NCBI GenBank assembly: GCA_022824685.1
Contig: JAJDZJ010000007.1
Coordinates: 1-64,000, forward strand
DNA: 64,000 nucleotides
From: Caldilineaceae bacterium
Lineage (GTDB): Bacteria > Chloroflexota > Anaerolineae > Caldilineales > Caldilineaceae
Direction of reading: 5' to 3'
Positions 40,201 to 49,382 of this stretch are shown in pieces (position 1 is the first letter of the stretch; the number at the start of each line of letters is the position of its first letter). A program made the position numbers and the translations under genes. The notes beneath the pieces were generated by a model. The model did not search any database. It saw nothing but the letters and a program-made list of their open reading frames with translations, and was not told the DNA's origin.

Positions 40201-40404
40201 CGAAGACACAGCAAACTGCCCGTCCGTTATATTCTCCCAGTACTGCCCGCCGTCAACCGTCTTCCAGACTCCGCCGGCCACCCCGCCGAAGTAGAAAACA
40301 TTCTTATCGGTCGGATGTCCTGCCGCCGCCACCACGCGGCCGCCGCGCGGCGGACCAATACAACGAAACTTGAGTGCATCCCACGCCGACAGTTCGTTTT
40401 TCAT
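37219..40404 (-). CDS. large VPS10/sortilin-like or BNR-repeat beta-propeller protein
   Basis: Repeated YRSTDGGETWKNVG, YRTTDGGASWERV, WKSSDGGDSWTDIS, FRTTDEGSSWEVL, FKTTDLGQSWQRL motifs; start placed at MKNELSAW. Confidence 0.88.
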   Translation of the reverse strand: MKNELSAWDALKFRCIGPPRGGRVVAAAGHPTDKNVFYFGGVAGGVWKTVDGGQYWENITDGQFAVSSVGALAVSEADPNVIYAGTGESTIRLDVSWGDGVYRSTDGGETWKNVGLRDSHHIGEIRVHPRDPDVAYVAALGHAFGPNDERGVYRTTDGGASWERVLHVSERAGAVDLALDVNNPRILYASIWQVHRHFWELISGGPDSGLWKSSDGGDSWTDISRNPGLPQEGILGKIGVSVSPAQPRRVWAIVEAEGDKSGVYRSDDGGANWEQLTNNQDLLNRPWYYMHIFADSQDPDTVYVNNLKMWKSIDGGKNWEDIATPHGDNHDLWIDPVDSQRMINGNDGGACVSFNGGDTWSTIYNQLTGQYYHLDVDNQLPYRVYGTQQDNSSISVPSATEKGAIPWGDCYPAGTGESGYIAVKPDDPNIVYVGAVGSSPGGGGALQRYDHRTKQIRLVTVWPEPFSGFGAKTMKYRFPWTFPILFSPHDSNVLYTCGNHVFRTTDEGSSWEVLSPDLTRNDESKLEASGGPLTLDTSGAEHYCTISVFIESAHQKGLFWAGSDDGLVHISEDGGGSWRDVTPPDLPEWSFVTVIEPSAHDPSTVYVAATRYKLDDYSPYLFKTTDLGQSWQRLDAAFPQGEITRMLRADSVREGLLYAGTESGVFVSFDDGSSWQRMPGNLPVAPVYDMAVKDDDLVVATHGRAFWVLDDLTPLREVGSLDGSDEGARLFPPRRTLRRWLPWSVAPARGEGRSYGLAFGQLITYRDEKDVNGDYVRRIIDGGENPPQGVLVHYTLPEGAEEVCLTFLDADGNEIRTYGPRPAESDSEEEEAPSAQYVSTDAGLNRFVWSMRYADAEELPGDPFTEKSITGALAPPGEYQARLTVDGESQTETFEIYIDPGVNASEEAMQAQFDMWQEVNGKLSETHRAVKRLRRARARVKTMAEMVAESEADEETKSAVQERADQIAEQLGEVESELVQPEAKVAFDRLRLRTMLNAKLHNLISVIAAADAAPPRQAHDVFEELSNQVDSQFDKLESILGESVADFNAAVQAADVPPVVV

Positions 40405-40769
40405 CTTGAGTTCTCTCTCTCTTTTCTGTTCCTTCAATCTGGAAATCGTGCAACCCGACCGGATCCACCCTGCTCATCCTCGCGCCGCTTGGAAGTTGGC
40501 AGGCGCCGTCCCGAAATCGTCCATCTGACCGTGCCCGGATTCCCGTGCGCTGCGACGGAACGGTTGCCGGGCGCTCGACAACTGCCGGCAAAGACGCAAG
40601 GTCCAGGTCGGTTCACCTGAACCGAGTCCGCAATCGCCGCAAAAATGGCCCTCTGGTAACACTTCGCAAGTGGGAATCCAGCGCCCGATCAAAACGCGCA
40701 TATCCTACCCGATTCTTCCCCACTGGTCAAAACCGCCCCGCCAGTCCCCGCGCTGCCCACCCACTGTAA

Positions 40770-40835
40770 ACCGACCACCGACCACCGACCACCGACCACT
40801 GACCACTGACCACCGACCACCGACCACCGACCACT
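40770..40835. repeat. tandem heptanucleotide repeat ACCGACC/ACTGACC
   Basis: About nine head-to-tail units. Confidence 0.93.
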
Positions 40836-41186
40836 ACTTTTTCAGGGCGGTCGCCCGCAAGCGGCCTCCCTTGTGCGGGGGGATTCCCCCCGCAACGCCC
40901 CCCTATGGTCACGCCCCGCTGCTACTGTGCGGCAAGGTTACAATGTTGGCGCCCCGCCCAACCCGTCTTGAAACCCAGGCAGTCGTGCCCCGGTCCGACA
41001 CGGTTCGCGGTCCCAAGATCATGCCGCACTGCTCACACCCGTTTCGTCGCCAGCCGCGTGCGGCTTCCTTCCACTTACCGGTTTGCAATCTGCGCCGATC
41101 TGACGCGACAATACAAGCGCCGCGCTGCCATTTCACTGCGTCGGCAGCGCCCAACGCTCCCCTCCACTCATGCAAAGGAAAACACC

Positions 41187-42152
41187 ATGCCTCTGCTCTT
41201 TGACATGCCGCTCGTCAAACTCCCTACCTACCAGGGTACCAACCCCCGTCCCTCCGACTTCGACCAATACTGGGACACCGCTCTCGCCGAACTCGCCTCA
41301 GTCGATCCCGACGTGGCGCTCGTCCCCGCCGACTTCCAGGCCCCCTACGCCGAATGTTTCCACCTCTACTTCACCGGAACCCGCGGCGCCCGCGTCCACG
41401 CCAAACTGCTGCGTCCCCGCGCCGCCCAGGAACCCCATCCCGCTCTTCTCATGTTCCACGGCTACAGCGGCAACGCCGGTGACTGGCAAAGCAAACTCGG
41501 CTACGCCGCCGCCGGCTTCACCGTCGCTGCCCTCGACTGCCGCGGCCAGGGCGGCGGCCGCTCCGTCGACGTCGGAGGCGTCCCCGGCTGGACGCTGCGC
41601 GGACATATCGTGCGCGGCCTCGCCGGCGAACCCGATGACCTGCTCTACCGCCACACCTTCCTCGACACCGCCCGCCTCGCCCAAATCGTCATGGACATGG
41701 ACGACGTCGATGCCGAACGCGTTGGGGCAACCGGCGGCAGCCAGGGCGGCGCGCTGACCCTCGCCTGCGTCTCTCTCGAACCACGCGTCAAACGCGCCGC
41801 GCCCATCTACCCCTTCCTCTGCGACTACAAACGGGTCTGGGACCTCGACATGGACCAGAACGCCTACGCCGAACTGCGCGAATGGTTCCGCAACTTCGAT
41901 CCGCGCCACGAACGCGAGGAAGAGGTCTTCACCCGTCTCGGCTACATCGACGTCCAATTCCTCGCCCCCCGCATCCGCGCCGAGATCATGATGGGCGTCG
42001 GCCTCATGGACCAGGTCTGCCCGCCGTCAACCCAATACGCCGCATACAACAAGATCACGTCGCCCAAGCGAACAGTCATCTACCCCGACTACGGCCACGA
42101 GAAACTTCCAGACTTCGACGACATGATCTTCGAGTGGATGGTCGAACTATAG
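41187..42152 (+). CDS. acetylxylan esterase / cephalosporin-C deacetylase family hydrolase
   Basis: ALLMFHGYSGNAGDW; DCRGQGGGRS; VGATGGSQGGALTLACVSLEPRVKRAAPIYPFLCDY; GLMDQVCPPSTQYAAYN. Confidence 0.93.
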   Translation: MPLLFDMPLVKLPTYQGTNPRPSDFDQYWDTALAELASVDPDVALVPADFQAPYAECFHLYFTGTRGARVHAKLLRPRAAQEPHPALLMFHGYSGNAGDWQSKLGYAAAGFTVAALDCRGQGGGRSVDVGGVPGWTLRGHIVRGLAGEPDDLLYRHTFLDTARLAQIVMDMDDVDAERVGATGGSQGGALTLACVSLEPRVKRAAPIYPFLCDYKRVWDLDMDQNAYAELREWFRNFDPRHEREEEVFTRLGYIDVQFLAPRIRAEIMMGVGLMDQVCPPSTQYAAYNKITSPKRTVIYPDYGHEKLPDFDDMIFEWMVEL

Positions 42153-42164
42153 CCTGGGTGAGAA

Positions 42165-43145
42165 CTACGCCGCGTACACCGCCTGCCGCAAACCGCGTAC
42201 ATAGCCGATCGCGTACAACCTGCCAATCGAAGAATAGCCGGCGTTATCGTTGCTATCCCCCTCCATCGTCGGCACATGATCGGGTCGCAGCACGCCGTCG
42301 AAGCCTATGTCGCGATAGGCTTCCATGCAGGCCAGCATATCCGTCTTCCCGTTATCATGGAAGGTCTCGTTGAACTTCTCCGGCACGCCCCGCACATCGC
42401 GGAAGTGGACGAAATATATTCTGTTCTGCTCGCCGAAATGGCGGATTGCCGCCGGCAGGTCGTCGGTCATCAACGTGAAGTTGCCCTGGCACAGACAGAT
42501 GCCGTTGGCTGGGCTGGGAACCAGGTCGATAAGGCGCTGGAAATTCTCTACGCTGCGCATGATCCGGCCCAGGCCCCGGATCGGCGACAGGGGCGGGTCG
42601 TCCGGATGCATCGCCATCTTCACGCCCGCCTCTTCCGCCACCGGCACAACCGCCTCCAGGAAATACTTCAGATTGTCCCACAACTTCTCCTCGCTCACCT
42701 CGCCGTACTCGGTGAGCGGCGCGTTGCGCATCACGTCGTAGTCAAAACCCGTCACCAGCGCGCCGCCCCGCTCGGGAATCGTCGTCGCTGTCCGCATCCA
42801 GTTGAATATCGGCATCCATTCGCTGCACCACACAGGAATCTCCAATCGGCCCATGTTGCGGAGCAGCTCGCGCACCGTCTCAATCTCCTCGTCCCGCCCC
42901 GGCAGCCCCAACTTCGCCTTGTCCAGCGGCGGCCTGCTCTCCAGGACCTCCAGCCGAAAGCCGGCGTTCTCGTACGCGCTCTTCACTCGCACCAGGCTCA
43001 TGAATCCCCACGGCCTCATATCCGCGTCCGGGTGATCAATCGTCGACATGTCCATCGCCCCCACCGCCCTGTTGACCCCGCACTGTTTGACAAGAGTCCA
43101 CAGCGGCGAAGGCTCCGGCGGCAGCATCTCAGCAATTTGAATCAT
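42165..43145 (-). CDS. uxuA: mannonate dehydratase
   Basis: [66 protein letters not shown]. Confidence 0.93.
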   Translation of the reverse strand: MIQIAEMLPPEPSPLWTLVKQCGVNRAVGAMDMSTIDHPDADMRPWGFMSLVRVKSAYENAGFRLEVLESRPPLDKAKLGLPGRDEEIETVRELLRNMGRLEIPVWCSEWMPIFNWMRTATTIPERGGALVTGFDYDVMRNAPLTEYGEVSEEKLWDNLKYFLEAVVPVAEEAGVKMAMHPDDPPLSPIRGLGRIMRSVENFQRLIDLVPSPANGICLCQGNFTLMTDDLPAAIRHFGEQNRIYFVHFRDVRGVPEKFNETFHDNGKTDMLACMEAYRDIGFDGVLRPDHVPTMEGDSNDNAGYSSIGRLYAIGYVRGLRQAVYAA

Positions 43146-43323
43146 CTGTCCCTTTCCTTTGCACACATGACCGCGAGCGCCGTCCATTTCCCGCCCGCGC
43201 CAGAAACATATCACAAGTCGTCCACATAGCAAGCAAAAGCAATCCCCCAACCCAACCGCATAACCCCACCCACTACCCCCAACTCCCCACCCCCAAAGTC
43301 CTGCCCCAACGCTGCTCCTACCA

Positions 43324-43472
43324 ATCCTGCAAACCCCCAAATCGTCTCCAAAATCCTGATTCCCTGCTCCCCTGCTTCCTCCCATCCTGCAAACCCCCAA
43401 ATCGTCCCAAAATCCTGCTTCCCCTTTTCCTATCCTCAGAAATCCCGTTTCAATCGTCCTCAAAATCCTGAT
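43324..43472. repeat. ~40 bp degenerate repeat, three copies (minus strand: ATCAGGATTTTGGnGACGATTTGGGGGTTTGCAGGAT)
   Basis: aatcctgcaaacccccaaatcgtctccaaaatcctgattcc and two further variants. Confidence 0.85.
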
Positions 43473-43607
43473 CTCGGTTGGATTCCCGCTCTACCTGCGG
43501 TAAGATACATCCATCAGCCTCCGTGCCCTTCACCTGCCCGCCGCATCAACATCGCGCATCGTGAGAAAGCTGCCCACCCTGGGTTCAATAGCGAGGGAGT
43601 GCCTGCA

Positions 43608-44162
43608 ATGACCGAGAATAACCGAAATTCCCAGGAAGTTGCCACCTTGGGCGGAGGCTGCTTCTGGTGCCTCGAGCCCCTCTACGAAGAGCTGCAAGGT
43701 GTCAGCCAGGTCCTGTCCGGCTACGCCGGCGGCCACCTGCATAACCCAACCTACGAGCAGGTCTGTTCCAAGACCACCGGCCACGCCGAAGTCATCCAGG
43801 TCACCTTCGACCCGGCCATCGTCTCGTATCGTGAAATCCTCGAAGTCTTCTTCACCTCCCACGATCCCACCACACCCAATCGCCAGGGCAACGACGTGGG
43901 GCCCCAGTACCGTTCCATCATCCTCTACCATAATGATCGGCAGAAAACTATCGCCGAGGAGATGATCCGCGACGACGCCTCCCAGATCTGGGACGCCCCC
44001 ATCGTGACCGAACTCGTCCCTCTCGACACCTTCTACGTCGCCGAGTCCTACCATCAAAACTACTACCGCGACAACGGATTCCAACCGTACTGCCTCTTCG
44101 TGATCCGTCCTAAAGTGGCCAAATTCCGTAAGGAATGGCAGGCCAAACTGAAAGCGAGCTGA
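43608..44162 (+). CDS. msrA: peptide-methionine (S)-S-oxide reductase
   Basis: [51 protein letters not shown]. Confidence 0.96.
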   Translation: MTENNRNSQEVATLGGGCFWCLEPLYEELQGVSQVLSGYAGGHLHNPTYEQVCSKTTGHAEVIQVTFDPAIVSYREILEVFFTSHDPTTPNRQGNDVGPQYRSIILYHNDRQKTIAEEMIRDDASQIWDAPIVTELVPLDTFYVAESYHQNYYRDNGFQPYCLFVIRPKVAKFRKEWQAKLKAS

Positions 44163-44170
44163 AACCGCCC

Positions 44171-45472
44171 ATGAATTCACAGACCGATATCGCCGCCTTC
44201 ATCCAGCAGACGCCGCTCGTCGACACCCACGAGCACATGAGGCGCGAAGAAGACTATCTCGACGAAAGCCCCGACATCCTCAGTCAACTCTTCCAGAACT
44301 ACGTTGGCGCCGATCTCTTCGTGGCGGGAGCGTCCCAGGAGGCCCTCGACAAGTTGTCCGACCAGGACGACCCCGATGTGGCCGCCCGCTTTGCCGGCAT
44401 CCAGCAAGCCTGGTCCCGCGCGCAGCATACCGGCTATGGCGAAGCCGTCAGCATCATCGCCAAAGAGCTTTACAACCTCGATGAACTGACGCCCGACTCC
44501 ATCGCCGCCGCCCAGGAGCGGAACGCCGCCTTCAACCGGCCCGGCGAGCGCCTGCGCCTGCTACGCGACGAGGCAAATCTGGACCACATTCAGACCGACG
44601 CCTTCTCAATCCAGGTGACACCCGATCTTTCGGGGCCCGACTTCTTCTTCAACGACATCTCCTGGGCCGCGATGTGCTCCGGGCAACCGAACCACGAAGA
44701 GATCGCCGAACACACGAGCCAGGAAATCACCGACCTTCCCTCCCTCAAGCGGGTCATGGAGACCATCTTCCAGAAATTCTCATCCCCCGCCATCGCCGTC
44801 AAAGCCCAGCATGCTTACAACCGCACCCTGCGCTGGCAGGAACGCAGCGATCGCGAGGCCGCCAACGCCCTCGACGTCTACCTGCGCGATGGCGAAGAGA
44901 TCGAAGAAAGCGCCAGGCTCTGCCTCGGCGACTGGTGCTGGGCCCGCGGCGTCGAACTTTGCATCGAACATGACCTGCCCATGAAGCTGCATACCGGCTA
45001 CTACGCCGGCCACAGCCGTATGCCCGTCGACTACATCCGCAGCGGCAACCTCTGCCCCCTCCTCGCCAAATACCCCGATGCCCGCTTCGTCCTCATGCAC
45101 ATCGCCTACCCCTACACCGAGGAACTGGTCGCCCTGGCCAAGCACTACCCCAACGTCTACGCCGACCTCTGCTGGGCATGGAGCATCAACCCCTACAGCT
45201 CCATGGAATTCGTGCGCCGCTTCATCCACGCCGCCCCCGCCAACAAGCTGTTCCTCTTCGGCGGCGATACCGGCTTCCCAGGCGCCGCCCTCGCCTACGC
45301 CAAACAGGCTCGAAACTGGTTCACCAGGACAATGCAAGCCGAGATCTCCGAAGGCCTCCTCACCGAGTCCCATGCCATCGACCTGGCCCGCCGCTTCATG
45401 CGCGACAACCAGTATGAGTGCTTCCGCGTCGACGAAAAGAAAGAGACCCTGCGCGCCGCCGCGGCGCAGTAA
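44171..45472 (+). CDS. metal-dependent hydrolase, glucuronate isomerase-like / amidohydrolase
   Basis: PLVDTHEHMRREEDYL; LPMKLHTGYYAGH; RFVLMHIAYPYTEEL; LFLFGGDTGFPGAAL. Confidence 0.85.
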   Translation: MNSQTDIAAFIQQTPLVDTHEHMRREEDYLDESPDILSQLFQNYVGADLFVAGASQEALDKLSDQDDPDVAARFAGIQQAWSRAQHTGYGEAVSIIAKELYNLDELTPDSIAAAQERNAAFNRPGERLRLLRDEANLDHIQTDAFSIQVTPDLSGPDFFFNDISWAAMCSGQPNHEEIAEHTSQEITDLPSLKRVMETIFQKFSSPAIAVKAQHAYNRTLRWQERSDREAANALDVYLRDGEEIEESARLCLGDWCWARGVELCIEHDLPMKLHTGYYAGHSRMPVDYIRSGNLCPLLAKYPDARFVLMHIAYPYTEELVALAKHYPNVYADLCWAWSINPYSSMEFVRRFIHAAPANKLFLFGGDTGFPGAALAYAKQARNWFTRTMQAEISEGLLTESHAIDLARRFMRDNQYECFRVDEKKETLRAAAAQ

Positions 45473-45493
45473 CCTCCTCAGGAGTCCACCCGC

Positions 45494-46924
45494 ATGGCCG
45501 ACAGCCGTCCCAACATTATCCTCATCATCACCGACCAGCAGCGCTTCGACACTATCAACGCGCTGGGCTTCGAATACATGGACACCCCCAACCTCGATCG
45601 CCTCGTCCACGAAGGGGTGAGCTTCACCAACTGCCACATCACCGCGCCCTCTTGCGCGCCCGCACGCGCCAGCCTCTTCACCGGCTACTACCCCCACACC
45701 ACCGGCATCCTCAAGAACGGCGATCGCTGGACACGCTCCTGGGTCGAGGACCTCAACGCCGGCGGCTACCACTGCGTCAACGTCGGCAAAATGCACACCT
45801 CGCCCTTCGAAACGCCCCTCGGCTTTCACGAGCGCTACGTCGTCGAGAACAAGGATCGCTATCTCGAAGGCCGCTACTACTTCGACGAATGGGACAAGGC
45901 CCTCCGTGCCCGCGGCCATGTCAAACAGCAACGCGCCCTCTACCGCCAGCGCGACGACTACAACGAATCCCTCGGCGCATTCGACTGGGAGCTGCCCGAA
46001 GACCTGCACTCAGACATGTTCGTCGGCGATTTCGCTGCCTGGTGGCTTCGCAACAAACCCAAACCCGACGGCCCCCTCTTCCTTCAGGTTGGCTTCCCCG
46101 GCCCCCATCCCCCTTACGATCCAAGCCCCCGCTTCAGCCAGCCCTACATGGAAAAGGAGCTGCCCGTCCAGGAAGTAACCGAAGAAGAACTCGCCGGCCA
46201 GCCTCCCCCCTTTCAGGAAATGCGCGTCCACAACTCCGAGGTGGATCACGACTCCGTCATGCACCTCCTTGACCCTACGCCTGAACAGCGCCAGCGCCAG
46301 CGCGCCTACTACATGGCCAACGTCTCCATGATCGACGAAAAAGTGGGCGAGCTGCTCACCGCGCTCGAAGAACAGGGCTACCTCGAGAACGCCGTCGTCA
46401 TCTTCACCTCGGACCACGGCGACTGCCTGGGCGACCACGGCCACAGCCAGAAATGGACGATGTACGACATTATCACCCGCGTCCCGACCATCGTCTGGGC
46501 GCCCAACCGTTTCGCCGGCGGCCGCACGCTCAGCCAGCTCTGCTCCCTCTTCGACCTGGGGCCTACGATTCTCGAACTTGCTGGGCTCGAGACGCCGGAG
46601 GACTTCGCGGCCGAATCCCTCCTGCCCGCCCTCGAAGGCACCAGCTGGCCCGGCCGGGAAACGGTCTTCGCCGAGCACTGCCGCGACGGGCTCCTTCCCG
46701 CCGAGTACATGTCCATGGCGCGTACCAAAGACTGGAAACTGGTTCACTTTGTCGGCGAACAGTACGGCCAGCTCTTCGATCTGGCCAATGACCCGCAGGA
46801 AGTCGTAAACTTGTGGGATGACCCTGCCCACGGGGCCCGCAAAGAGGAGCTTCTCCACACGCTGCTGACCTGGCGAATCCGCAACGGCCTGACCGCCCGG
46901 AATTGGGCGGTTGACAGCCGCTAG
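45494..46924 (+). CDS. sulfatase / arylsulfatase-like
   Basis: PNIILIITDQQRFDTINALG; CAPARASLFTG (CxPxR sulfatase signature); IFTSDHGDCLGDHG. Confidence 0.94.
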   Translation: MADSRPNIILIITDQQRFDTINALGFEYMDTPNLDRLVHEGVSFTNCHITAPSCAPARASLFTGYYPHTTGILKNGDRWTRSWVEDLNAGGYHCVNVGKMHTSPFETPLGFHERYVVENKDRYLEGRYYFDEWDKALRARGHVKQQRALYRQRDDYNESLGAFDWELPEDLHSDMFVGDFAAWWLRNKPKPDGPLFLQVGFPGPHPPYDPSPRFSQPYMEKELPVQEVTEEELAGQPPPFQEMRVHNSEVDHDSVMHLLDPTPEQRQRQRAYYMANVSMIDEKVGELLTALEEQGYLENAVVIFTSDHGDCLGDHGHSQKWTMYDIITRVPTIVWAPNRFAGGRTLSQLCSLFDLGPTILELAGLETPEDFAAESLLPALEGTSWPGRETVFAEHCRDGLLPAEYMSMARTKDWKLVHFVGEQYGQLFDLANDPQEVVNLWDDPAHGARKEELLHTLLTWRIRNGLTARNWAVDSR

Positions 46925-46936
46925 AGGGAGATCAAC

Positions 46937-48076
46937 ATGCAAATCACCGATGTCCGGACCATTTTCGTTGACCGCTACCTGTTCGTAGAAGTGGACACGG
47001 ACGCCGGCATCACCGGCCTCGGCGAATCCGGCGCCTGGGGCTTCCTCGAAGCGTCAGCCGGCGCTGTCGAAACCTTCAAGCGCTACCTTATCGGCCAGGA
47101 CCCCCTCCGCATCGAGCACCACTGGCAGTACCTCTATCGCTGGAGCCACTTCCGCGGGGCCGCCGTCATGGGCGCGCTCAGCGCCGTCGACATCGCCCTC
47201 TGGGACATCGCCGGCAAGCACTTCGGCGTCCCCGCCTACCAGCTTCTCGGCGGAAAAGTGCGCGACAAGGCCCGCGTCTACTACCACGTCTTCGGCCAAA
47301 CCAAGGAAGAGCTCATCGCCGGCTGCGCCGACGCCCGCAAGCGCGGCTTCACCGCCGTCGGACACCTTACCCCTTTCCTCGACGACAGCCGCGACCTGCC
47401 CTACTTCAAGACCCACGTCGACATGATCGAGGACGCCATCGAAACCGTCGCCGCCTACCGCCAGGCTGTCGGCCGCGACGTCGACCTCTGTATCGAAATT
47501 CACCGCCGCCTCACCCCCAGCGAAGCCATCGTGCTCGGCCGCGGCATCGAGCCCTTCCACCCCTTCTTCTACGAAGATCCCGTCACGCCCGACAACCTGG
47601 ACGAAATGGCGCTCGTCGCCTCAAAAATCGGCATCCCCATCGCCACCGGCGAACGCCTCCACAGCATCTGGGAATTCCAGGCCCTCCTGCAGCGCGGCGC
47701 CGTCCAATTCGTGCGCCCCGACGTCTGCATGGTCGGCGGGCTGAGCCACGCCAAAAAGATCGCCGCCCTCGCCGAAGCCTTCCACGTTCAGGTCGTCCCC
47801 CACAACCCGCTCAGCCCCGTCAGCACCGCCGCCTGCATCCAACTGGCCGCCTGCATCCCCAACTTCGCTCTCCAGGAGTACCCCATCGGCGAGGACGTGC
47901 CGCCCAAAAGCGAAATCGTCAAGACCGCCCTGGCCCAGGAAGACGGCTTCCTCATTATCCCCGACGCCCCCGGCATCGGTATCGAGCTGGCCGAGGGCGC
48001 CGCCGAGCGCCACCCTTACGTCCCGCGTGCAGTCAAAACGCGCCTCCACGCCGACGGCTCAGTGGTGGACCAATAG
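46937..48076 (+). CDS. mandelate racemase/muconate lactonizing enzyme family, galactonate/mannonate dehydratase-like
   Basis: ALSAVDIALWDIAGKHFGVPAYQLLGG; CIEIHRRLTPSEA; FYEDPVTPDN; IATGERLHS; VVPHNPLSPVST. Confidence 0.92.
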   Translation: MQITDVRTIFVDRYLFVEVDTDAGITGLGESGAWGFLEASAGAVETFKRYLIGQDPLRIEHHWQYLYRWSHFRGAAVMGALSAVDIALWDIAGKHFGVPAYQLLGGKVRDKARVYYHVFGQTKEELIAGCADARKRGFTAVGHLTPFLDDSRDLPYFKTHVDMIEDAIETVAAYRQAVGRDVDLCIEIHRRLTPSEAIVLGRGIEPFHPFFYEDPVTPDNLDEMALVASKIGIPIATGERLHSIWEFQALLQRGAVQFVRPDVCMVGGLSHAKKIAALAEAFHVQVVPHNPLSPVSTAACIQLAACIPNFALQEYPIGEDVPPKSEIVKTALAQEDGFLIIPDAPGIGIELAEGAAERHPYVPRAVKTRLHADGSVVDQ

Positions 48077-48143
48077 GCTGACGGTCCCGTAGCCCGTCAA
48101 GAGTCAGGCTGACGACACCGCGATTCCGCGCATCCGCAAATGG

Positions 48144-49001
48144 TCAGCCCCGGTCCTGCAGTACGAACCGTCTCACGGCCCAGGCCACCCCCTCATCATC
48201 ATTCGACGGCCCAACGACTGTGGCCGCGGCCTTGACTTCAGGCGGCGCGTTGCCCATCGCTACGCTGACGCCCGCTGCGCCAAACATCGGCGCGTCATTC
48301 GGGTTATCGCCGATGGCGAGAACCTGCTCGAGAGGAATCTCCAGCCTCCCGGCCACGAACCTGAGCGCCGTTCCTTTATCGGCTCTGCGGGGCAGAATGC
48401 ACAGAGAATGCAGCCGGCCGTCCGGCCTGTAGTAAGTCTCGGTCCTGCACGCCTGCGAGTGCTGCGCGGCAAGTTCCTTCGCCGCGACAATCGCCTCCGG
48501 TTCATGCAGGAGCATCCGCTTCGGCTCTGCAACGAGAGCTTCCTCGTTCGTCCCCACGACGATCACCTGGGTCCGGCTCTGCGGGCCTTCCCCGCTTGGG
48601 GACAAACCGAATTCAACGGGCCCGAGTGCCTGCCCCGGCCTCTGCCGAAAATAGCTGTTGCTGCCCACGCTGGTGCTGATCTCCCAGCCATTGCGATCTG
48701 CGAGCTGGGCAATTGAGCGGGCTACATCCTTAGGGATCGTATACGACGCCCACAAGGGGCCTCCCGGGGCCGCAAAGATCTGCGCCCCGTTCGTACAGAT
48801 CAGCGGATCGCGCAAACCCAACTGCGCGCACACATGGCCGACACTGCCCGCGTTTCGCGTCGTGTTGATGACGACCCGCGCACCTGCCCGCCGAGCAGCC
48901 TGCAACTGCCGCAAGCCATCGGGCGCCGGCGTCCCATCACTGCGATACAATGTACCGTCAAGGTCGACCGAGATCAGTCGAATTGAGTGAGTCCGAGCCA
49001 T
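48144..49001 (-). CDS. HAD superfamily phosphatase, Cof type
   Basis: LISVDLDGTLYRSDGT; VLAIGDNPNDAPMFGAAGVSVAMGNAPPEVKAAA. Confidence 0.93.
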   Translation of the reverse strand: MARTHSIRLISVDLDGTLYRSDGTPAPDGLRQLQAARRAGARVVINTTRNAGSVGHVCAQLGLRDPLICTNGAQIFAAPGGPLWASYTIPKDVARSIAQLADRNGWEISTSVGSNSYFRQRPGQALGPVEFGLSPSGEGPQSRTQVIVVGTNEEALVAEPKRMLLHEPEAIVAAKELAAQHSQACRTETYYRPDGRLHSLCILPRRADKGTALRFVAGRLEIPLEQVLAIGDNPNDAPMFGAAGVSVAMGNAPPEVKAAATVVGPSNDDEGVAWAVRRFVLQDRG

Positions 49002-49088
49002 TCTTTTTCTCTCCTACGGAACTGTTCAAGATTAGGGACCAAATGTCTACCCCCTCTTAACCGCGACTTCATCCGATAGCCCCGTCAA

Positions 49089-49109
49089 GTACACTGTATT
49101 ACACTGTAC
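49089..49109. promoter_or_regulatory. near-palindromic operator-like site GTACACTGTATTACACTGTAC
   Basis: 21 bp with 9 of 10 symmetric pairs matching apart from the two C positions paired with each other; contains TACACTGTA twice. Confidence 0.4.
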
Positions 49110-49321
49110 ACGTCGTCATCATATGCGAGGTAATCTCAGCCCGTGTGGTCCAGTTATTTCGAAGTCGATCAGCAATGCAACGCCTTCTCAGTCTTTTGCG
49201 CAATCGTCACATGACTTGGGTGCTCAGCCTTTCTGGACTTTCCGGCTTCTCGACTTTCCTTTTGGTAAGTCGTCCGCCCGCAAAGATTCTCCCGCCCGCA
49301 AAGTTGCAACCATATTGATTC

Positions 49322-49358
49322 GTAGCGACAACTGAGTCGCCCCTGAAGGGAATGAAAC
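49322..49358 (+). other. isolated CRISPR-repeat-like 37-mer, no array
   Basis: GTAGCGACAACTGAGTCGCCCCTGAAGGGAATGAAAC: GT start, CCCTgaAGGG inner dyad, GAAAC end; only one copy seen. Confidence 0.25.
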
Positions 49359-49382
49359 ACGGTTCGACTTCTGAATGAGTTG

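Noticed and set aside
40434-41175. Small ORFs around the heptamer repeat
   Set aside because: Their translations are repeat-derived (e.g. PTTDHRPLTTDHRPPTTDHY) and lack homology-like motifs.
43146-43463. N-terminal extension of the uxuA ORF ([10 protein letters not shown]...)
   Set aside because: It is translation of the intergenic GATTTTGG/GATTTGGGGG repeats; a normal mannonate dehydratase start (MIQIAEML) is at 43145.
44780-46009. 409-aa minus-strand ORF
   Set aside because: Antisense across the amidohydrolase and sulfatase genes, both strongly supported on the + strand.
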